Positions 20,606-33,111 of a stretch of 64,000 bases of DNA are shown here, piece by piece. The stretch is from the NCBI GenBank assembly GCA_030066085.1, contig JASJCI010000025.1:62001-126000 (forward strand). Reading direction: 5' to 3'. A model generated the notes under the pieces. The model was not told the origin of the DNA and did not search any database. It worked only from the letters and a program-made list of their open reading frames with translations. Source of the DNA: Gammaproteobacteria bacterium (GTDB taxonomy: Bacteria; Pseudomonadota; Gammaproteobacteria; GCA-001735895). Every line of letters starts with the position of its first letter. The first letter of the stretch is position 1. Both the position numbers and the translations under genes were made by a program.

Positions 20606-20640
20606 TGCCGTGAGTCGTAATACCGGATAGAATAATCGTT

Positions 20641-22726
<2,086 letters not shown>

Positions 22727-22939
22727 TCGGCGCGCCCGGGACGCATCCTCCCGTCACCGCTCCGGGCGTCCCTGATTACTCCCCGGAGATGGTCTCGCTG
22801 CGCGCTCGTACCTTCCGGGTTTTCGAGACCCCCGGGTCCGCGATCACGGCAATCGCATGTTCTTGCGAGGACCGTCCGGCCGAAGCAATCTGGTAGAGAG
22901 GGAAGCGGGTACGGAAAGCGCGTGCAGGGCGCGAGCCGG

Positions 22940-23596
22940 TTATTCCTGGGCCTTCAGGTGGCGATAGCGCGCGAGATCGATCTCGAACTGCTGGTCGATC
23001 TTCGCCTTCTCGGCCTCTTTCTGCTCGAGCTGACGGTTCCGGTTTTCGATCTTGCGCGTGAACTGCTCGATTTTCTGCGCCAGTCCGCCCGGCACTTCCT
23101 TGCCCTGGGAAATATAGATGTTGTTGGCGTTACGCTCGAGCATGTCCAGTTTTTCCTGGGTCGAGACGATACTCTTGTTGATCAGGCCGATGACCGAGTC
23201 GATGTCGCCGATACGTTTTTCGCGCGATAGCAGCAGTTCTTCCTCGGAACTGAAGGTCAGCAGCAGCACCTGGTCTTTCTGGTCCTGGATTGCCTTCAGC
23301 CGGGCAGCCTCGGCGGCCTCCTGCTCGGCCCTGAGCTGCGCCTCGGCCTCGGCCGCGATTTCCTCGTCGCTGCGTGCATCCTCGGTGGTGCTGACGATCA
23401 CGCCCTGGCGGTTGAGCTGCTGGTGTTTCTTCTTCGCCTGGTTGGCCGGCAGGCGATCGCTGTAGCGAATATTGCCGTCTTCGTCGACCCACTTGTAAAG
23501 CTTGGCCGCGTCGACCGTCGCTGGCAGCCCGAGAACCAGTCCCAGGCCGAGTGCCAGCGACACTGCGGTAAGCTTGACGTAATTGGTGATGCGCAC
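22940..23596 (-). CDS. DUF4124 domain-containing secreted protein with coiled coil
   Basis: AAKLYKWVDEDGNIRYSDRLPANQAKKKHQQLNRQGV; start uncertain (the listed ORF extends to 23665). Confidence 0.8.
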   Translation of the reverse strand: MRITNYVKLTAVSLALGLGLVLGLPATVDAAKLYKWVDEDGNIRYSDRLPANQAKKKHQQLNRQGVIVSTTEDARSDEEIAAEAEAQLRAEQEAAEAARLKAIQDQKDQVLLLTFSSEEELLLSREKRIGDIDSVIGLINKSIVSTQEKLDMLERNANNIYISQGKEVPGGLAQKIEQFTRKIENRNRQLEQKEAEKAKIDQQFEIDLARYRHLKAQE

Positions 23597-23686
23597 GGGC
23601 GGCAGCGTCCTCGACCTTTTTCGGTCCCTCGTTCGTACATTGCATAATAGGTCATTTATGCGCATTTTTCATTGTTTGCCGGCGTT

Positions 23687-24445
23687 TCAGGGTGCCAGCA
23701 GCGACGCGAGCGGCGTGTGAATTGCCTGCAGGTAGTGCAGGTTGCCGGGCGAGGTAACCAGTACCGCCACGCCGAGCTTGAGCGGATTCCAGTCCGACTG
23801 CAGCGCAATCTCGTAACGATTGTCCACCTGCAGGTTGCGCGGCGGACTCATGTGGCGCACGACCTGCTGGTGCGACAGCTTGCGGCCCGAGTTCTCGCCG
23901 CGTTCGACTTCGGTGACCAGGTCGTTTTCATAGACGAAGTAACGATGATGAACCTGGCCGACGGTGTTGCGTTCGCCCGGCGAATGCAGTTCCAGCAGCA
24001 GGCTGTCGTCCTGGCGTGACACCCTGAGTTCGAGCGACAGCGGCGCCTCGCGTCGGTTGGCCGCGCGAATCATGCCGATGATGTTCTGACTGCCGCGTGC
24101 CTCGCGGCCATTGACGAAGAATTCGGGCGTGTAGATGGTGCCCTGGCGGTTGTTGGCGCCGAGCAGGCGCTGGCGGTTACTGTAGTCGCGATCGGCGAAG
24201 CGATCGCGCCAGCCGAGGTAGTCCCAGTAGTCGACGTGAAAACCGAGCGCCAGTACGTCCAGGTCGTCGCTGGACACCTCGGTCAGTTTGGACATCCAGC
24301 GATCCGCCGGCGGACAGCTGCTGCAGCCCTCGGAGGTATAAAGCTCGAGCACGGCAGTCTGGTGCGTGCCGCTCTTGACCAGGATGCTGTCCGCCGCCTG
24401 CGCGCCGAAGCTTAGCAGGCAGGCCAGTAACAAGAGACGCGCCAT
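23687..24445 (-). CDS. DUF1223 thioredoxin-like secreted protein
   Basis: AVLELYTSEGCSSCPPADRWMSKL; GFHVDYWDYLGWRDRFA. Confidence 0.85.
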   Translation of the reverse strand: MARLLLLACLLSFGAQAADSILVKSGTHQTAVLELYTSEGCSSCPPADRWMSKLTEVSSDDLDVLALGFHVDYWDYLGWRDRFADRDYSNRQRLLGANNRQGTIYTPEFFVNGREARGSQNIIGMIRAANRREAPLSLELRVSRQDDSLLLELHSPGERNTVGQVHHRYFVYENDLVTEVERGENSGRKLSHQQVVRHMSPPRNLQVDNRYEIALQSDWNPLKLGVAVLVTSPGNLHYLQAIHTPLASLLAP

Positions 24446-24500
24446 GGTTATACTCCCGTTTTTCAGGACACAGCCATAGACCCGCGGGATGATGGCGAGT

Positions 24501-25139
24501 TCAGTCGACCCCGTAACGCCGCCGGTAGGCCTCGATCGCGTTACATTCGGCCTGCTGTCCGTCCGCGCGCAGAAACTCGACGATATGATCGAGGCGAACG
24601 ATCGACACGACCTGCAGGCCCTGCTGTTCGAGTTCCTGGATTGCCGAGGACTGTCCCTGGCCTCTTTCCTGCCGATCGAGCGCGATCGTGACCGCGCTGG
24701 TGGTGGCGCCGAGCGCTTCGATCAGCGTCATGACCTCGCGGATCGCGGTACCCGCGGTGATCACGTCGTCGACGATCATGACCCGGCCCTCGACGGCAGC
24801 GCCGACCGTGTTGCCACCCTCGCCGTGATCCTTGGCCTCCTTGCGGTTGAACGCATAGGGCAGGTCGCGGTCGTGATTGCGGTAAAGCGCCGCGGCGGTG
24901 ATCGCGGCCAGCGGAATGCCCTTGTAGGCCGGGCCGAACAGCAGGTCGAACTGAACGCCGCTGTGCGCGATTGCGTCGGCGTAGAATCCCGCCAGTGCGT
25001 CCAGGTCGGCGCCGCGATTGAAAGTACCGGCATTGAAGAAATAGGGACTGACGCGGCCCGACTTCAGGGTGAATTCGCCGAAACGCAGCGCGCCGCGCGC
25101 GAGGCAGTATTCGACGAAACGGGACTGGTAATCGTACAT
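24501..25139 (-). CDS. pyrE: Orotate phosphoribosyltransferase
   Basis: [31 protein letters not shown]. Confidence 0.96.
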   Translation of the reverse strand: MYDYQSRFVEYCLARGALRFGEFTLKSGRVSPYFFNAGTFNRGADLDALAGFYADAIAHSGVQFDLLFGPAYKGIPLAAITAAALYRNHDRDLPYAFNRKEAKDHGEGGNTVGAAVEGRVMIVDDVITAGTAIREVMTLIEALGATTSAVTIALDRQERGQGQSSAIQELEQQGLQVVSIVRLDHIVEFLRADGQQAECNAIEAYRRRYGVD

Positions 25140-25212
25140 CGGCGAACTTTTCTGGGTGCCTGCAACAAGTCATGTATCATATCGCCAGTTTTCCAGATTG
25201 GTAGTTTTTCCC

Positions 25213-25995
25213 ATGCGCGTGATTTCCATCAACACCAACGGGATCCGTGCGGCCGCACGCAAGGGGTTCTTCGACTGGCTGCCTCGCCAGCGTGCCGATC
25301 TTGTTTGCGTGCAGGAAACCAAGGCACAGATCGACCAGCTGGATCCGGATCTCTATTGCCCGAAAAACTATCACTGCAGTTATTTCGATGCCTTGAAGAA
25401 GGGCTACGCGGGCACGGCAATTTACAGCCGTGAAGCCCCGCTGCAGGTGATACGCGGTTTCGGCGAATCCGAGTTCGACAACGAGGGTCGTTACCTCGAG
25501 TACCGTTATCCCAGGCTGTCGGTGATATCGCTGTACGCGCCGTCCGGTTCCTCCGGCGATCATCGGCAGGAATCCAAGTGGCGCTTTCTCGATAGTTTCC
25601 TGCTGCACCTGCAGGCGCTCAGGCGCAAACGGCGGGAGTTCATCATTTGCGGCGACTGGAATATCGCGCACAAGGAGATCGACCTGAAAAACTGGCGCTC
25701 GAACCAGAAGAATTCCGGTTTCCTGCCCGAGGAGCGGGCCTGGCTGAGCGACCTGTTCGACCGGGTGGGATTCGTCGACGCCTTTCGCGTGGTCGATCAG
25801 CGCCCCGAACAGTACACCTGGTGGTCGAACCGGGGCCAGTCCTGGGACAAGAACGTGGGCTGGCGTATCGATTACCAGGTCGTCACCCCGGGTCTGCGCG
25901 ACCGCGTGCGCAAGGCGCGTATCTATCGCGAGCGCCGATTTTCGGATCACGCGCCGCTGATCATGGATTACGACCTGGAGCTGTCGGCGAGGTGA
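25213..25995 (+). CDS. xthA: Exodeoxyribonuclease III
   Basis: MRVISINTNGIRAAARKGFFDWLPRQRADLVCVQETKAQ; CGDWNIAHKEIDLKNW; FSDHAPLIMDY. Confidence 0.95.
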   Translation: MRVISINTNGIRAAARKGFFDWLPRQRADLVCVQETKAQIDQLDPDLYCPKNYHCSYFDALKKGYAGTAIYSREAPLQVIRGFGESEFDNEGRYLEYRYPRLSVISLYAPSGSSGDHRQESKWRFLDSFLLHLQALRRKRREFIICGDWNIAHKEIDLKNWRSNQKNSGFLPEERAWLSDLFDRVGFVDAFRVVDQRPEQYTWWSNRGQSWDKNVGWRIDYQVVTPGLRDRVRKARIYRERRFSDHAPLIMDYDLELSAR

Positions 25996-27542
25996 CGCCC
26001 GGCACGCCGCGCATTGCCGCCGCCGCGGAGATTTTCCAGCCGCGGGTGCTGTCGATGCTGTTCCTCGGCTTTTCCGCCGGGATCCCGCTGCTGCTGATCT
26101 TTTCGTCGCTCAGCCTGTGGCTGCGCGAGGCCGGCCTCGAGCGCAGCGCGGTTACCATGTTCAGCTGGGCAGCGCTTGGCTACGGTTTCAAGTTCGTCTG
26201 GGCACCGCTGATCGACCAGTTGCCGCTGCCGCTGCTGACGCGCAGGCTCGGTCAGCGACGATCCTGGCTGCTGGTCGCGCAGCTGGCGATCGCGGCGGCG
26301 ATCCTGGCGATGTCTTCCACCGACCCGGCGGGTGCCGACTACCGGCTCGCCTGGCTGGCGGCGGCCGCGGTGATGCTCGGTTTCTCGGCGGCCACGCAGG
26401 ACATCGTCATCGATGCCTATCGGATCGAATCGGCGCGCCCCGAACTGCAGGCGCTGATGTCGGCGACCTACGTTGCCGGCTATCGCGTGGGCATGGTTGT
26501 TTCCGGCGCCGGCTCGCTGTACCTGGCGGACTGGTTCGGCAGCAGCAGCGGCAGCTATGATTTCGGCGCCTGGCGCGATACCTACCGGCTGATGGCCTGC
26601 GTCATGGGAGTCGGCATCGTTACCACGCTGCTGGTGCGCGAACCCGAGCGTCCCGAGGGCCAGGTCAGGCTCGAGCGCAGCGCGGACTACCTGCGCTTTG
26701 TGCTCGTGTTCCTGCTCGGCGTCAGCGCACTGGTCGCCGTCTACGTCCTGTCCAGCGGTTTCGCCGCGTGGTTGAAGGCGACGAGTGCCGCATGGATCGG
26801 CAACCAGGCGCTCGCCGGGCTGCTGGTCGAGGTGCCGCGGCTTGCGCTGGCGCTCGCGGCGGCGCTGGCAAGCGCGCAGCTGCTCGTGCGTATCGGCATG
26901 GTGCCGGGCGCGATGGTCGAACGCACCTACCTGCGACCGGTGAAGGATTTTTTCCAGCGCTACGGCCTGTCGCTGGCGCTGTGGCTGTTGCTGCTGATCG
27001 GGTTTTACCGCATCTCGGATATCGTGCTCGGCGTGGTGTCCAACGTGTTTTACCAGGACATGGGTTACAGCAAGATCGAGATTGCCAACGCGTCCAAGTT
27101 TTTCGGCCTGATCATGACCATCCTCGGCGGTTTTGTCGGCGGCCTGATGGCGTTGCGCTTCGGCGTGATCAGGATCCTGCTGGTTGGCGCGGTGCTGGCG
27201 GCCGTCACCAACCTGCTGTTCATGCTGCTGGCCATGATCGGTTACGACCTGTTCTGGCTGTACCTGGTGATCTCGATCGACAACCTGTCGGCCGGGATCG
27301 CGAGCGCGGCATTCGTCGCCTTCCTGTCGAGCCTGACCAACGTGTCGTTCACCGCGATGCAGTACGCAATTTTCAGTTCGCTGTTCGCGCTGGTGCCGAA
27401 AGGACTCGGCGGCTATTCCGGCGCGATGGTCGACGCGCTGGGCTACCCGTCGTTTTTCCTCGTGACGACGCTGCTGGGCGTGCCGGTTTTACTGCTGGTA
27501 ATCGGAGTTGCGCGCCGTCTCGAGATAAAACCGGGTCAATAA
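25992..27542 (+). CDS. AmpG-like MFS transporter (muropeptide permease family)
   Basis: FLGFSAGIPLLLIFSSLSLWLREAGL; WAPLIDQLPLP; 4-nt GTGA overlap with xthA. Confidence 0.87.
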   Translation: MTPGTPRIAAAAEIFQPRVLSMLFLGFSAGIPLLLIFSSLSLWLREAGLERSAVTMFSWAALGYGFKFVWAPLIDQLPLPLLTRRLGQRRSWLLVAQLAIAAAILAMSSTDPAGADYRLAWLAAAAVMLGFSAATQDIVIDAYRIESARPELQALMSATYVAGYRVGMVVSGAGSLYLADWFGSSSGSYDFGAWRDTYRLMACVMGVGIVTTLLVREPERPEGQVRLERSADYLRFVLVFLLGVSALVAVYVLSSGFAAWLKATSAAWIGNQALAGLLVEVPRLALALAAALASAQLLVRIGMVPGAMVERTYLRPVKDFFQRYGLSLALWLLLLIGFYRISDIVLGVVSNVFYQDMGYSKIEIANASKFFGLIMTILGGFVGGLMALRFGVIRILLVGAVLAAVTNLLFMLLAMIGYDLFWLYLVISIDNLSAGIASAAFVAFLSSLTNVSFTAMQYAIFSSLFALVPKGLGGYSGAMVDALGYPSFFLVTTLLGVPVLLLVIGVARRLEIKPGQ

Positions 27543-28441
27543 ATCTCGAAGTGGCTCTCGCCGATTTTCCGGCGGTTGTCGAGCCACAGCTCGACCCGGT
27601 AGCGATCGCGTTTCCACTTGCCGGCGCTGGACCAGCCCCAGCCGTTCCAGAGTTCGGCGTATTCCCAGTCGGCCGGTACCCGGTAGTCGATGATCGGGTT
27701 GGCGTACAGCTCGCCGTTGGACAGGTAATAGCGCAGGTGGATGACGACATCCTGCTCGCGCTGCTGCCACTGCAGGTTTTCGAGGCTGACCAGGGTGTAG
27801 ACGAAACGCGTGTCCTCCTGCGCATAGCGGTTGCGCAGGCGTGAATCGCCCCAGTCTTCCGGCGGACCCTCGTTGCCTTCATCACCCGCGAAAAACGCCA
27901 TCCTGTCCAGGTTCACGCCGGCCGTTGCCGACGGCACGGGGACATTCTTGGCGGGAGTGATGCTAAATTTTTTTTGCGCGATCAGGCCCTGGTTTTGGTC
28001 CCAGATCTCGACCTTGTATGGCCCGGATTCCCAGTGGCTTTTCGTCTCCCAGCCCCACCCGGTCCAGAGATCGGCATACTCCCAGTCGGCCGGAACGCGG
28101 TGCTCGATGACCGGGTCTCCGAACAGGCTGCCGTCGGGCGCGTAATAGCGTACCTGCAGCCTGACGTCCTGCTCCCGTTGCTGCCACAGGTTGTTTTTGA
28201 GGTTGAGCATCGTGTAGATGTAGCGCACATGGTCGCGCTCGAAGCTGTCTGCCAGCTCCGGGCTGCCCCACTCGGGCGGATCCTGGTCGACCCCTCCCTC
28301 GAAAAAGCCGATCTCGGCCAGTTCCAGCGCTGCCGATTCGTCCGCCCGCGGTGTACCGGCCACGGCGAGGCAGAGCAGGGCGCACAACAGCAGCCGAGCG
28401 GGTCGGCCAGTGTCCTGCGGGAAGGCAAATCGCGGTGTCAT
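27536..28441 (-). CDS. Secreted protein with two tandem copies of an unnamed ~120-aa domain
   Basis: Signal peptide; WQQREQDV and VPADWEYA(D/E)LW(T/N)GWGW occur in both halves. Confidence 0.78.
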   Translation of the reverse strand: MTPRFAFPQDTGRPARLLLCALLCLAVAGTPRADESAALELAEIGFFEGGVDQDPPEWGSPELADSFERDHVRYIYTMLNLKNNLWQQREQDVRLQVRYYAPDGSLFGDPVIEHRVPADWEYADLWTGWGWETKSHWESGPYKVEIWDQNQGLIAQKKFSITPAKNVPVPSATAGVNLDRMAFFAGDEGNEGPPEDWGDSRLRNRYAQEDTRFVYTLVSLENLQWQQREQDVVIHLRYYLSNGELYANPIIDYRVPADWEYAELWNGWGWSSAGKWKRDRYRVELWLDNRRKIGESHFEIY

Positions 28442-28496
28442 CAAGCGGTCACAGTGTTGTATAGTGTGCTCCCGAGTATAGTTCACCCCCAGGCAT

Positions 28497-29777
28497 ATGA
28501 AACAATCACGACAGTTGTTCGAACGGGCCGGCGAGGTCATCCCCGGCGGCGTCAACTCCCCGGTGCGCGCGTTTGCCGCGGTTGGCGGCACGCCGCCATT
28601 CATCGCCTCGGCCGAGGGTGCTTACCTGACCGACGTCGACGGTAAAAGCTACATCGACTACGTCGGATCCTGGGGGCCGATGATTACCGGTCACGCGCAT
28701 CCGGAAATCATTGCCGCCGTCACCGAAACCGCGACCCGGGGATTGAGTTTCGGTGCCCCCTGCGCGCTCGAGGTCGAGCTCGCCGAGCGCATCTGCGAGA
28801 TCATGCCCAACATCGAGCTGGTGCGCATGACCAACTCCGGCACCGAGGCGGCCATGAGCGCGATTCGCCTCGCGCGCGGCGCCACCGGGCGCGACAAGAT
28901 CATCAAGTTCGAGGGTTGTTACCACGGTCATGCCGATTCGCTGCTGGTCAAGGCCGGCTCGGGTGCACTGACCCTGGGTGTGCCGAGCTCGCCCGGGGTG
29001 CCGGCATCGCTGGCCGACCACACCGTGACGCTGGAGTACAACAGCGCGCAACAGGTACGCGAGGTCATGGCGGAAATCGGTAGCGAGGTTGCCGTTATCG
29101 CGGTCGAACCCGTGGCCGGCAACATGAACTGCATCCCGCCGGCGGACGGCTTTCTGCAGACGCTGCGCGACTGTTGCGACGAACACGGGAGCCTGTTGCT
29201 GTTCGACGAGGTCATGACCGGTTTCCGGGTGGGTCTCGGCGGCGCGCAGGAACGCTACGGCATCGTGCCGGACGTGACCTGTCTCGGCAAGGTCATCGGC
29301 GGCGGCATGCCGGTCGGCGCATTCGGCGGCAAGCGTGACGTGATGCAGCATATCGCGCCGCTGGGCCCGGTTTACCAGGCCGGCACCCTGTCGGGCAACC
29401 CGGTGGCGATGGCGGCTGGCCTGAAAAACCTGGAAATCATTTCGCGTCCCGGATTTTTCGAAGACCTGGACGCGCGTACCGCGCAACTGGTCGACGGATT
29501 GCTGGCAGCGGCGGAACGCGCCGGGGTGGCGATGTGCGCCAACCGCGTCGGCGCGATGTTCGGCCTGTTTTTTACCGATCTGCCGGCGGTTACGCGTTTC
29601 AGCGAGGTCGGCGGCTGCGACATCGAGCGTTTCAAGCGTTTCTTTCACGGCATGCTCGAGCGCGGGGTAAACCTGGCGCCGTCGGCCTACGAGGCCGGCT
29701 TCGTCAGCGCCGCGCACGGCGAAGCGGAAATCGAGGCCACCATCGCCGCCGCCGAGGCGGTGTTCGCGGAACTCTGA
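28497..29777 (+). CDS. hemL: Glutamate-1-semialdehyde 2,1-aminomutase
   Basis: [47 protein letters not shown]. Confidence 0.98.
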   Translation: MKQSRQLFERAGEVIPGGVNSPVRAFAAVGGTPPFIASAEGAYLTDVDGKSYIDYVGSWGPMITGHAHPEIIAAVTETATRGLSFGAPCALEVELAERICEIMPNIELVRMTNSGTEAAMSAIRLARGATGRDKIIKFEGCYHGHADSLLVKAGSGALTLGVPSSPGVPASLADHTVTLEYNSAQQVREVMAEIGSEVAVIAVEPVAGNMNCIPPADGFLQTLRDCCDEHGSLLLFDEVMTGFRVGLGGAQERYGIVPDVTCLGKVIGGGMPVGAFGGKRDVMQHIAPLGPVYQAGTLSGNPVAMAAGLKNLEIISRPGFFEDLDARTAQLVDGLLAAAERAGVAMCANRVGAMFGLFFTDLPAVTRFSEVGGCDIERFKRFFHGMLERGVNLAPSAYEAGFVSAAHGEAEIEATIAAAEAVFAEL

Positions 29778-29796
29778 CCAGCTTCGCGGAAGCCCC

Positions 29797-29902
29797 ATCG
29801 TCATCCCGCTTCGGCGGACCGCCGCGCAAGCCTGCGCGGCCCGGCGGGGATCTTGTGACGGTGGCGTTTTCCTGAGATCCCCGCTTGCGCGGGGATGACG
29901 AT
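29797..29902. repeat. REP/BIME-like composite palindrome
   Basis: Outer arms ATCGTCATCCCGC ... GCGGGGATGACGAT; inner perfect hairpin ATCCCCGC-TTGC-GCGGGGAT (29877-29896). Confidence 0.75.
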
Positions 29903-29935
29903 GAGTGCCAGTACCGGTGCGCGGAGTGTAGCGGG

Positions 29936-30496
29936 TCAGAGACCCAGCATGCCTTTTTTCAGGTCCTTGTCGGCGGGGTAGTTGCCGAGCCAGATTTCGA
30001 GCAGCGCGTCCTTGAAGTCCTCGCCGGGGATCACGCCGAGCAATTCACCGTTACGCGCGATGCGCGTCCCCCCGGGTGGCAGGTAGTCGAACAGGTAGCG
30101 ATCGCCCGCCAGCGCGCTGCTGGTGAACAAGGCGTAAAATACGTCGATGCGCTCGCGCAGTGCCTGCAGGGTCGCCGCGTCCTGGTTTTTCTCGAAGCCC
30201 TCGCGCCAGGCCTCCAGCAGCTTGTCGTTGGCAACTTCCTTGTAGACGAAGTCGAGCTGCACCCGCCAGGGTCCGGGGCGTGACAGGATCTCGGCGACGT
30301 CGTCGGAGCGAGCCGGCAGGTACAGCGAACCGACGTAAACATCCACCCAGAGTTTCTCGCGCAGGCCAAGGCCGTTGAGTAGCAGGGTCTGTCCGTCCAG
30401 CTCGACGCTGTCGTCGACGAATACGCCGGCCAGCTCGGCAGCGCCGGCGCTGGCGGTTTGCAGGAACAACAACGCGGCGAGCAGGCGGTATTTCAT
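29936..30496 (-). CDS. Chalcone isomerase-like secreted protein
   Basis: Signal peptide; LNGLGLREKLWVDVYVGSLYLPARS. Confidence 0.85.
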   Translation of the reverse strand: MKYRLLAALLFLQTASAGAAELAGVFVDDSVELDGQTLLLNGLGLREKLWVDVYVGSLYLPARSDDVAEILSRPGPWRVQLDFVYKEVANDKLLEAWREGFEKNQDAATLQALRERIDVFYALFTSSALAGDRYLFDYLPPGGTRIARNGELLGVIPGEDFKDALLEIWLGNYPADKDLKKGMLGL

Positions 30497-30570
30497 CGGC
30501 TGGTTTCCCGGGCAGCTGGATACGGGCCAGTGTAAGCCCGGCGGCGGGGAATTGAAACCCCGCGGGTCAC

Positions 30571-31167
30571 TCAGCCCTGCGACTCGGGCTTGACGTACTG
30601 GATGATGCCGAGACGGATCAGTTCGGCGTGCAGGATCGTGGCGCGGTCGCCGCACTCGGGAATCTCGAGCAGGCGCTGCTTGAGGTCGGCATCCAGCGGC
30701 AGCAGGTACACCAGGCGATAGAGGATTTCGGAGAAGGTCAGTTCGTCCGCGCTGACCTGCATCTGTTGCGCACCGATGTGATCGAGCAGGTCGCGCATGT
30801 AGTGGAACTGGTCGGGTACCTCGACCGTGCGGCTTTCCTCCAGCAGTCGAACCCGCGCGATTGCCAGGCCGTCGTGCTGCAGCTGCCGGTCCTCGATGGC
30901 GAAGCGTGCTTCGCCGCTGGCGGTAATGCCGAGCAGGCCGTCGGCGCGATGTTCCCAGTCGCTGATGCGCGCGGTCGTGCCGATCGTACAGATTTCGCTG
31001 TCGAGGCTGGTTTCCTCGCCGTCACGGATCAGGACCACGCCGAACACGCTTTCCTCGCGCATACAGGTTGCGATCATGTCGAGGTAGCGGGGCTCGAAAA
31101 TCTTGAGCGTCAGCAGGTTGCCGGGCAGCAATACGGTTTTGAGCGGAAACAGCGGGATCTCGGTCAT
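30571..31167 (-). CDS. LON peptidase substrate-binding domain protein
   Basis: IPLFPLKTVLLPGNLLTLKIFEPRYLDM; FGVVLIRDGEE. Confidence 0.92.
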   Translation of the reverse strand: MTEIPLFPLKTVLLPGNLLTLKIFEPRYLDMIATCMREESVFGVVLIRDGEETSLDSEICTIGTTARISDWEHRADGLLGITASGEARFAIEDRQLQHDGLAIARVRLLEESRTVEVPDQFHYMRDLLDHIGAQQMQVSADELTFSEILYRLVYLLPLDADLKQRLLEIPECGDRATILHAELIRLGIIQYVKPESQG

Positions 31168-31179
31168 CGCGCGAACCGC

Positions 31180-31797
31180 TCAATCGCCATGGTCGGCACC
31201 CCAGCGCGGCGACAGGTCGTTATCGACGCCGAGCTGATCGAGAATGCGCGCAACGACGAAGTCGACCAGGTCGTCGATCGTCTCGACACCCTGGTAAAAC
31301 GCCGGGTTCGGCGGCAGGATAACGACGCCCAGGCGGGCCAGGCGCAGCATGTTCTCGAGGTGGATGCCGGAAAAGGGCGCTTCCCGCGGTACCAGGATCA
31401 GCGTGCGGCGCTCCTTGATCGCGACGTCGGCGGCGCGGTGGATCAGGTTTTCGCTGGTGCCGGCGGCGATCGACGCGAGGCTGCCCATGCTGCAAGGGAC
31501 CACGACCATGGCATCGGCCACCGACGAGCCGCTCGCCGGCGGTGCGGTCCACTGGTCCTTGGAGTATACGTCGATCAGTTCCGGGTCGGCGTTGAAGTAG
31601 TCGGCCAGCTGCTGGCGCATCTTTTGCGGCGAACCGGTCAGTTTCAGCGCGGTTTCCATGCCGATGACAATTTGCCCGGGCTGCGAGGTGATGAACTGGA
31701 TATGAATCCTTTGCTGCAGGCAGACCTCGATCAGGCGCAGCGCGTAAACCGCGCCGGAGGCGCCGGTGACGGCCAGCGTCAGCGTTTCGATGCTCAT
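31180..31797 (-). CDS. ubiX: Flavin prenyltransferase UbiX
   Basis: LAVTGASGAVYALRLIE; VVPCSMGSLASIAAG; VPREAPFSGIHLENML. Confidence 0.95.
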   Translation of the reverse strand: MSIETLTLAVTGASGAVYALRLIEVCLQQRIHIQFITSQPGQIVIGMETALKLTGSPQKMRQQLADYFNADPELIDVYSKDQWTAPPASGSSVADAMVVVPCSMGSLASIAAGTSENLIHRAADVAIKERRTLILVPREAPFSGIHLENMLRLARLGVVILPPNPAFYQGVETIDDLVDFVVARILDQLGVDNDLSPRWGADHGD

Positions 31798-33104
31798 GAG
31801 TCGGTGACCGACTTTCCCGCCTCGACCAGCTTGTCGGTCGCCTGCGACAGGCGCGCGATCAGGTTCTCGAGGAATATCCGGTAGTAGCGCAGCTGGGTCT
31901 CGGTGGAAGCCTGTTCCATCAACGAGTTGCTGACACTCATCAGCGACACCTCGGTGCGCGCGACGATGGTGGCGTTGCGCGGCTGGCGCGTCAGGAACGC
32001 GATTTCACCGAAGCAGTCGCCCTGTTTCATCAGGCCCACGACCTGGTCGTGCTTGACGACCTCGACGCCGCCCTTGGCGATGATGTAGAAAGCGGTCTCC
32101 TGCTCGCCCTCGGTAACGATGACTTCGCCTTTCTGGTACTCCTTCCATTCGCTGGCGTTGACGACCTCGGTGATCTGGTCGTCGCTGAAGTCGCGGAAAA
32201 AGGCGAGGTAGCGCAGCGTCTTCCATTTTTCCTGCATGTCGATCCGCTCGCCGACACCGCGCAGGCGGCCGAAGGCATTGCTCAGGTCCTTGGCCAGCAG
32301 GTAAGCCGACTCGTAACGATCGTAAATGATTTTCTGCATGCTCTTTTCGACGATGCGCGCGATGTGTTCGGGAACCTCGGGGTTGACCTCCATGATCGGT
32401 TCCGGCTCGAGGTTGGTGATCTTGTAGATCAGCGACTCGAGACTGCCCGCCTTGTACGGCGTCCGCTTCGCGAGCAGGGCATACATGACCGCGCCGAGCG
32501 AGTAGATATCGGACTGTGCGACCAGTCGCTTTTCCTCGGTCAGCTGTTCCGGCGGCATGTACATCGGCGAACCCTGGATCTCGTTGTCGGCGCCCTCGAA
32601 GCCGACGTCGACGTGGGCGATGCTGAAGTCCATGATCTTGACCTCGCCCTCGTTGCTCAACATGATGTTGCCGGGCTTGAGGTCGCGGTGAATGATGCCC
32701 TCGCGGTGGACGTAGTCGAGACCCTTGGCGCATTGATAGATGGCGTCGACCACCTGGTTCGGCGTCAGCACGCGGTCCCCGGTGACGTAGTCCTGCAAAG
32801 TGCTGCCGTCGACGAACTCCATCACGATGTAGTTCAGGTCGTCTTCCTGGCCGGCATCGTAGACGCTGACCACCGACGGGTGATGCATGCGGCCGGCGCT
32901 GTATACCTCGGCGAAGAACAGTTCGCGCATCTTCTGCCGGGTTGCCGGATCGAGATCGGCGGCCGAGTGTGCGACCTTGATCGCGACCGTGCGCTGCACG
33001 AACGGATCGAAAGCCTCGTAGACGACACCCATGGCGCCGCGGCCGATGCGACGCTTGATTTCGTACTTGGCAATCTTGGTCGGTCTTTGCGATTTCTCGG
33101 ACAT
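31794..33104 (-). CDS. Ser/Thr protein kinase fused to a C-terminal cyclic nucleotide-binding domain
   Basis: RIGRGAMGVVYEAFDP; GIIHRDLKPGNIMLS; DFSIAHVD; C-terminal DCFGEIAFLTRQPRNATIVARTEVSLM (CAP_ED-like). Confidence 0.92.
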   Translation of the reverse strand: MSEKSQRPTKIAKYEIKRRIGRGAMGVVYEAFDPFVQRTVAIKVAHSAADLDPATRQKMRELFFAEVYSAGRMHHPSVVSVYDAGQEDDLNYIVMEFVDGSTLQDYVTGDRVLTPNQVVDAIYQCAKGLDYVHREGIIHRDLKPGNIMLSNEGEVKIMDFSIAHVDVGFEGADNEIQGSPMYMPPEQLTEEKRLVAQSDIYSLGAVMYALLAKRTPYKAGSLESLIYKITNLEPEPIMEVNPEVPEHIARIVEKSMQKIIYDRYESAYLLAKDLSNAFGRLRGVGERIDMQEKWKTLRYLAFFRDFSDDQITEVVNASEWKEYQKGEVIVTEGEQETAFYIIAKGGVEVVKHDQVVGLMKQGDCFGEIAFLTRQPRNATIVARTEVSLMSVSNSLMEQASTETQLRYYRIFLENLIARLSQATDKLVEAGKSVTDS

Positions 33105-33111
33105 AAGGGGC

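Noticed and set aside
22727-22939. Repeat-like region between argB and the DUF4124 gene
   Set aside because: Some GGGACG/CGTCCC symmetry, but no clear arms or repeated unit could be defined by eye.
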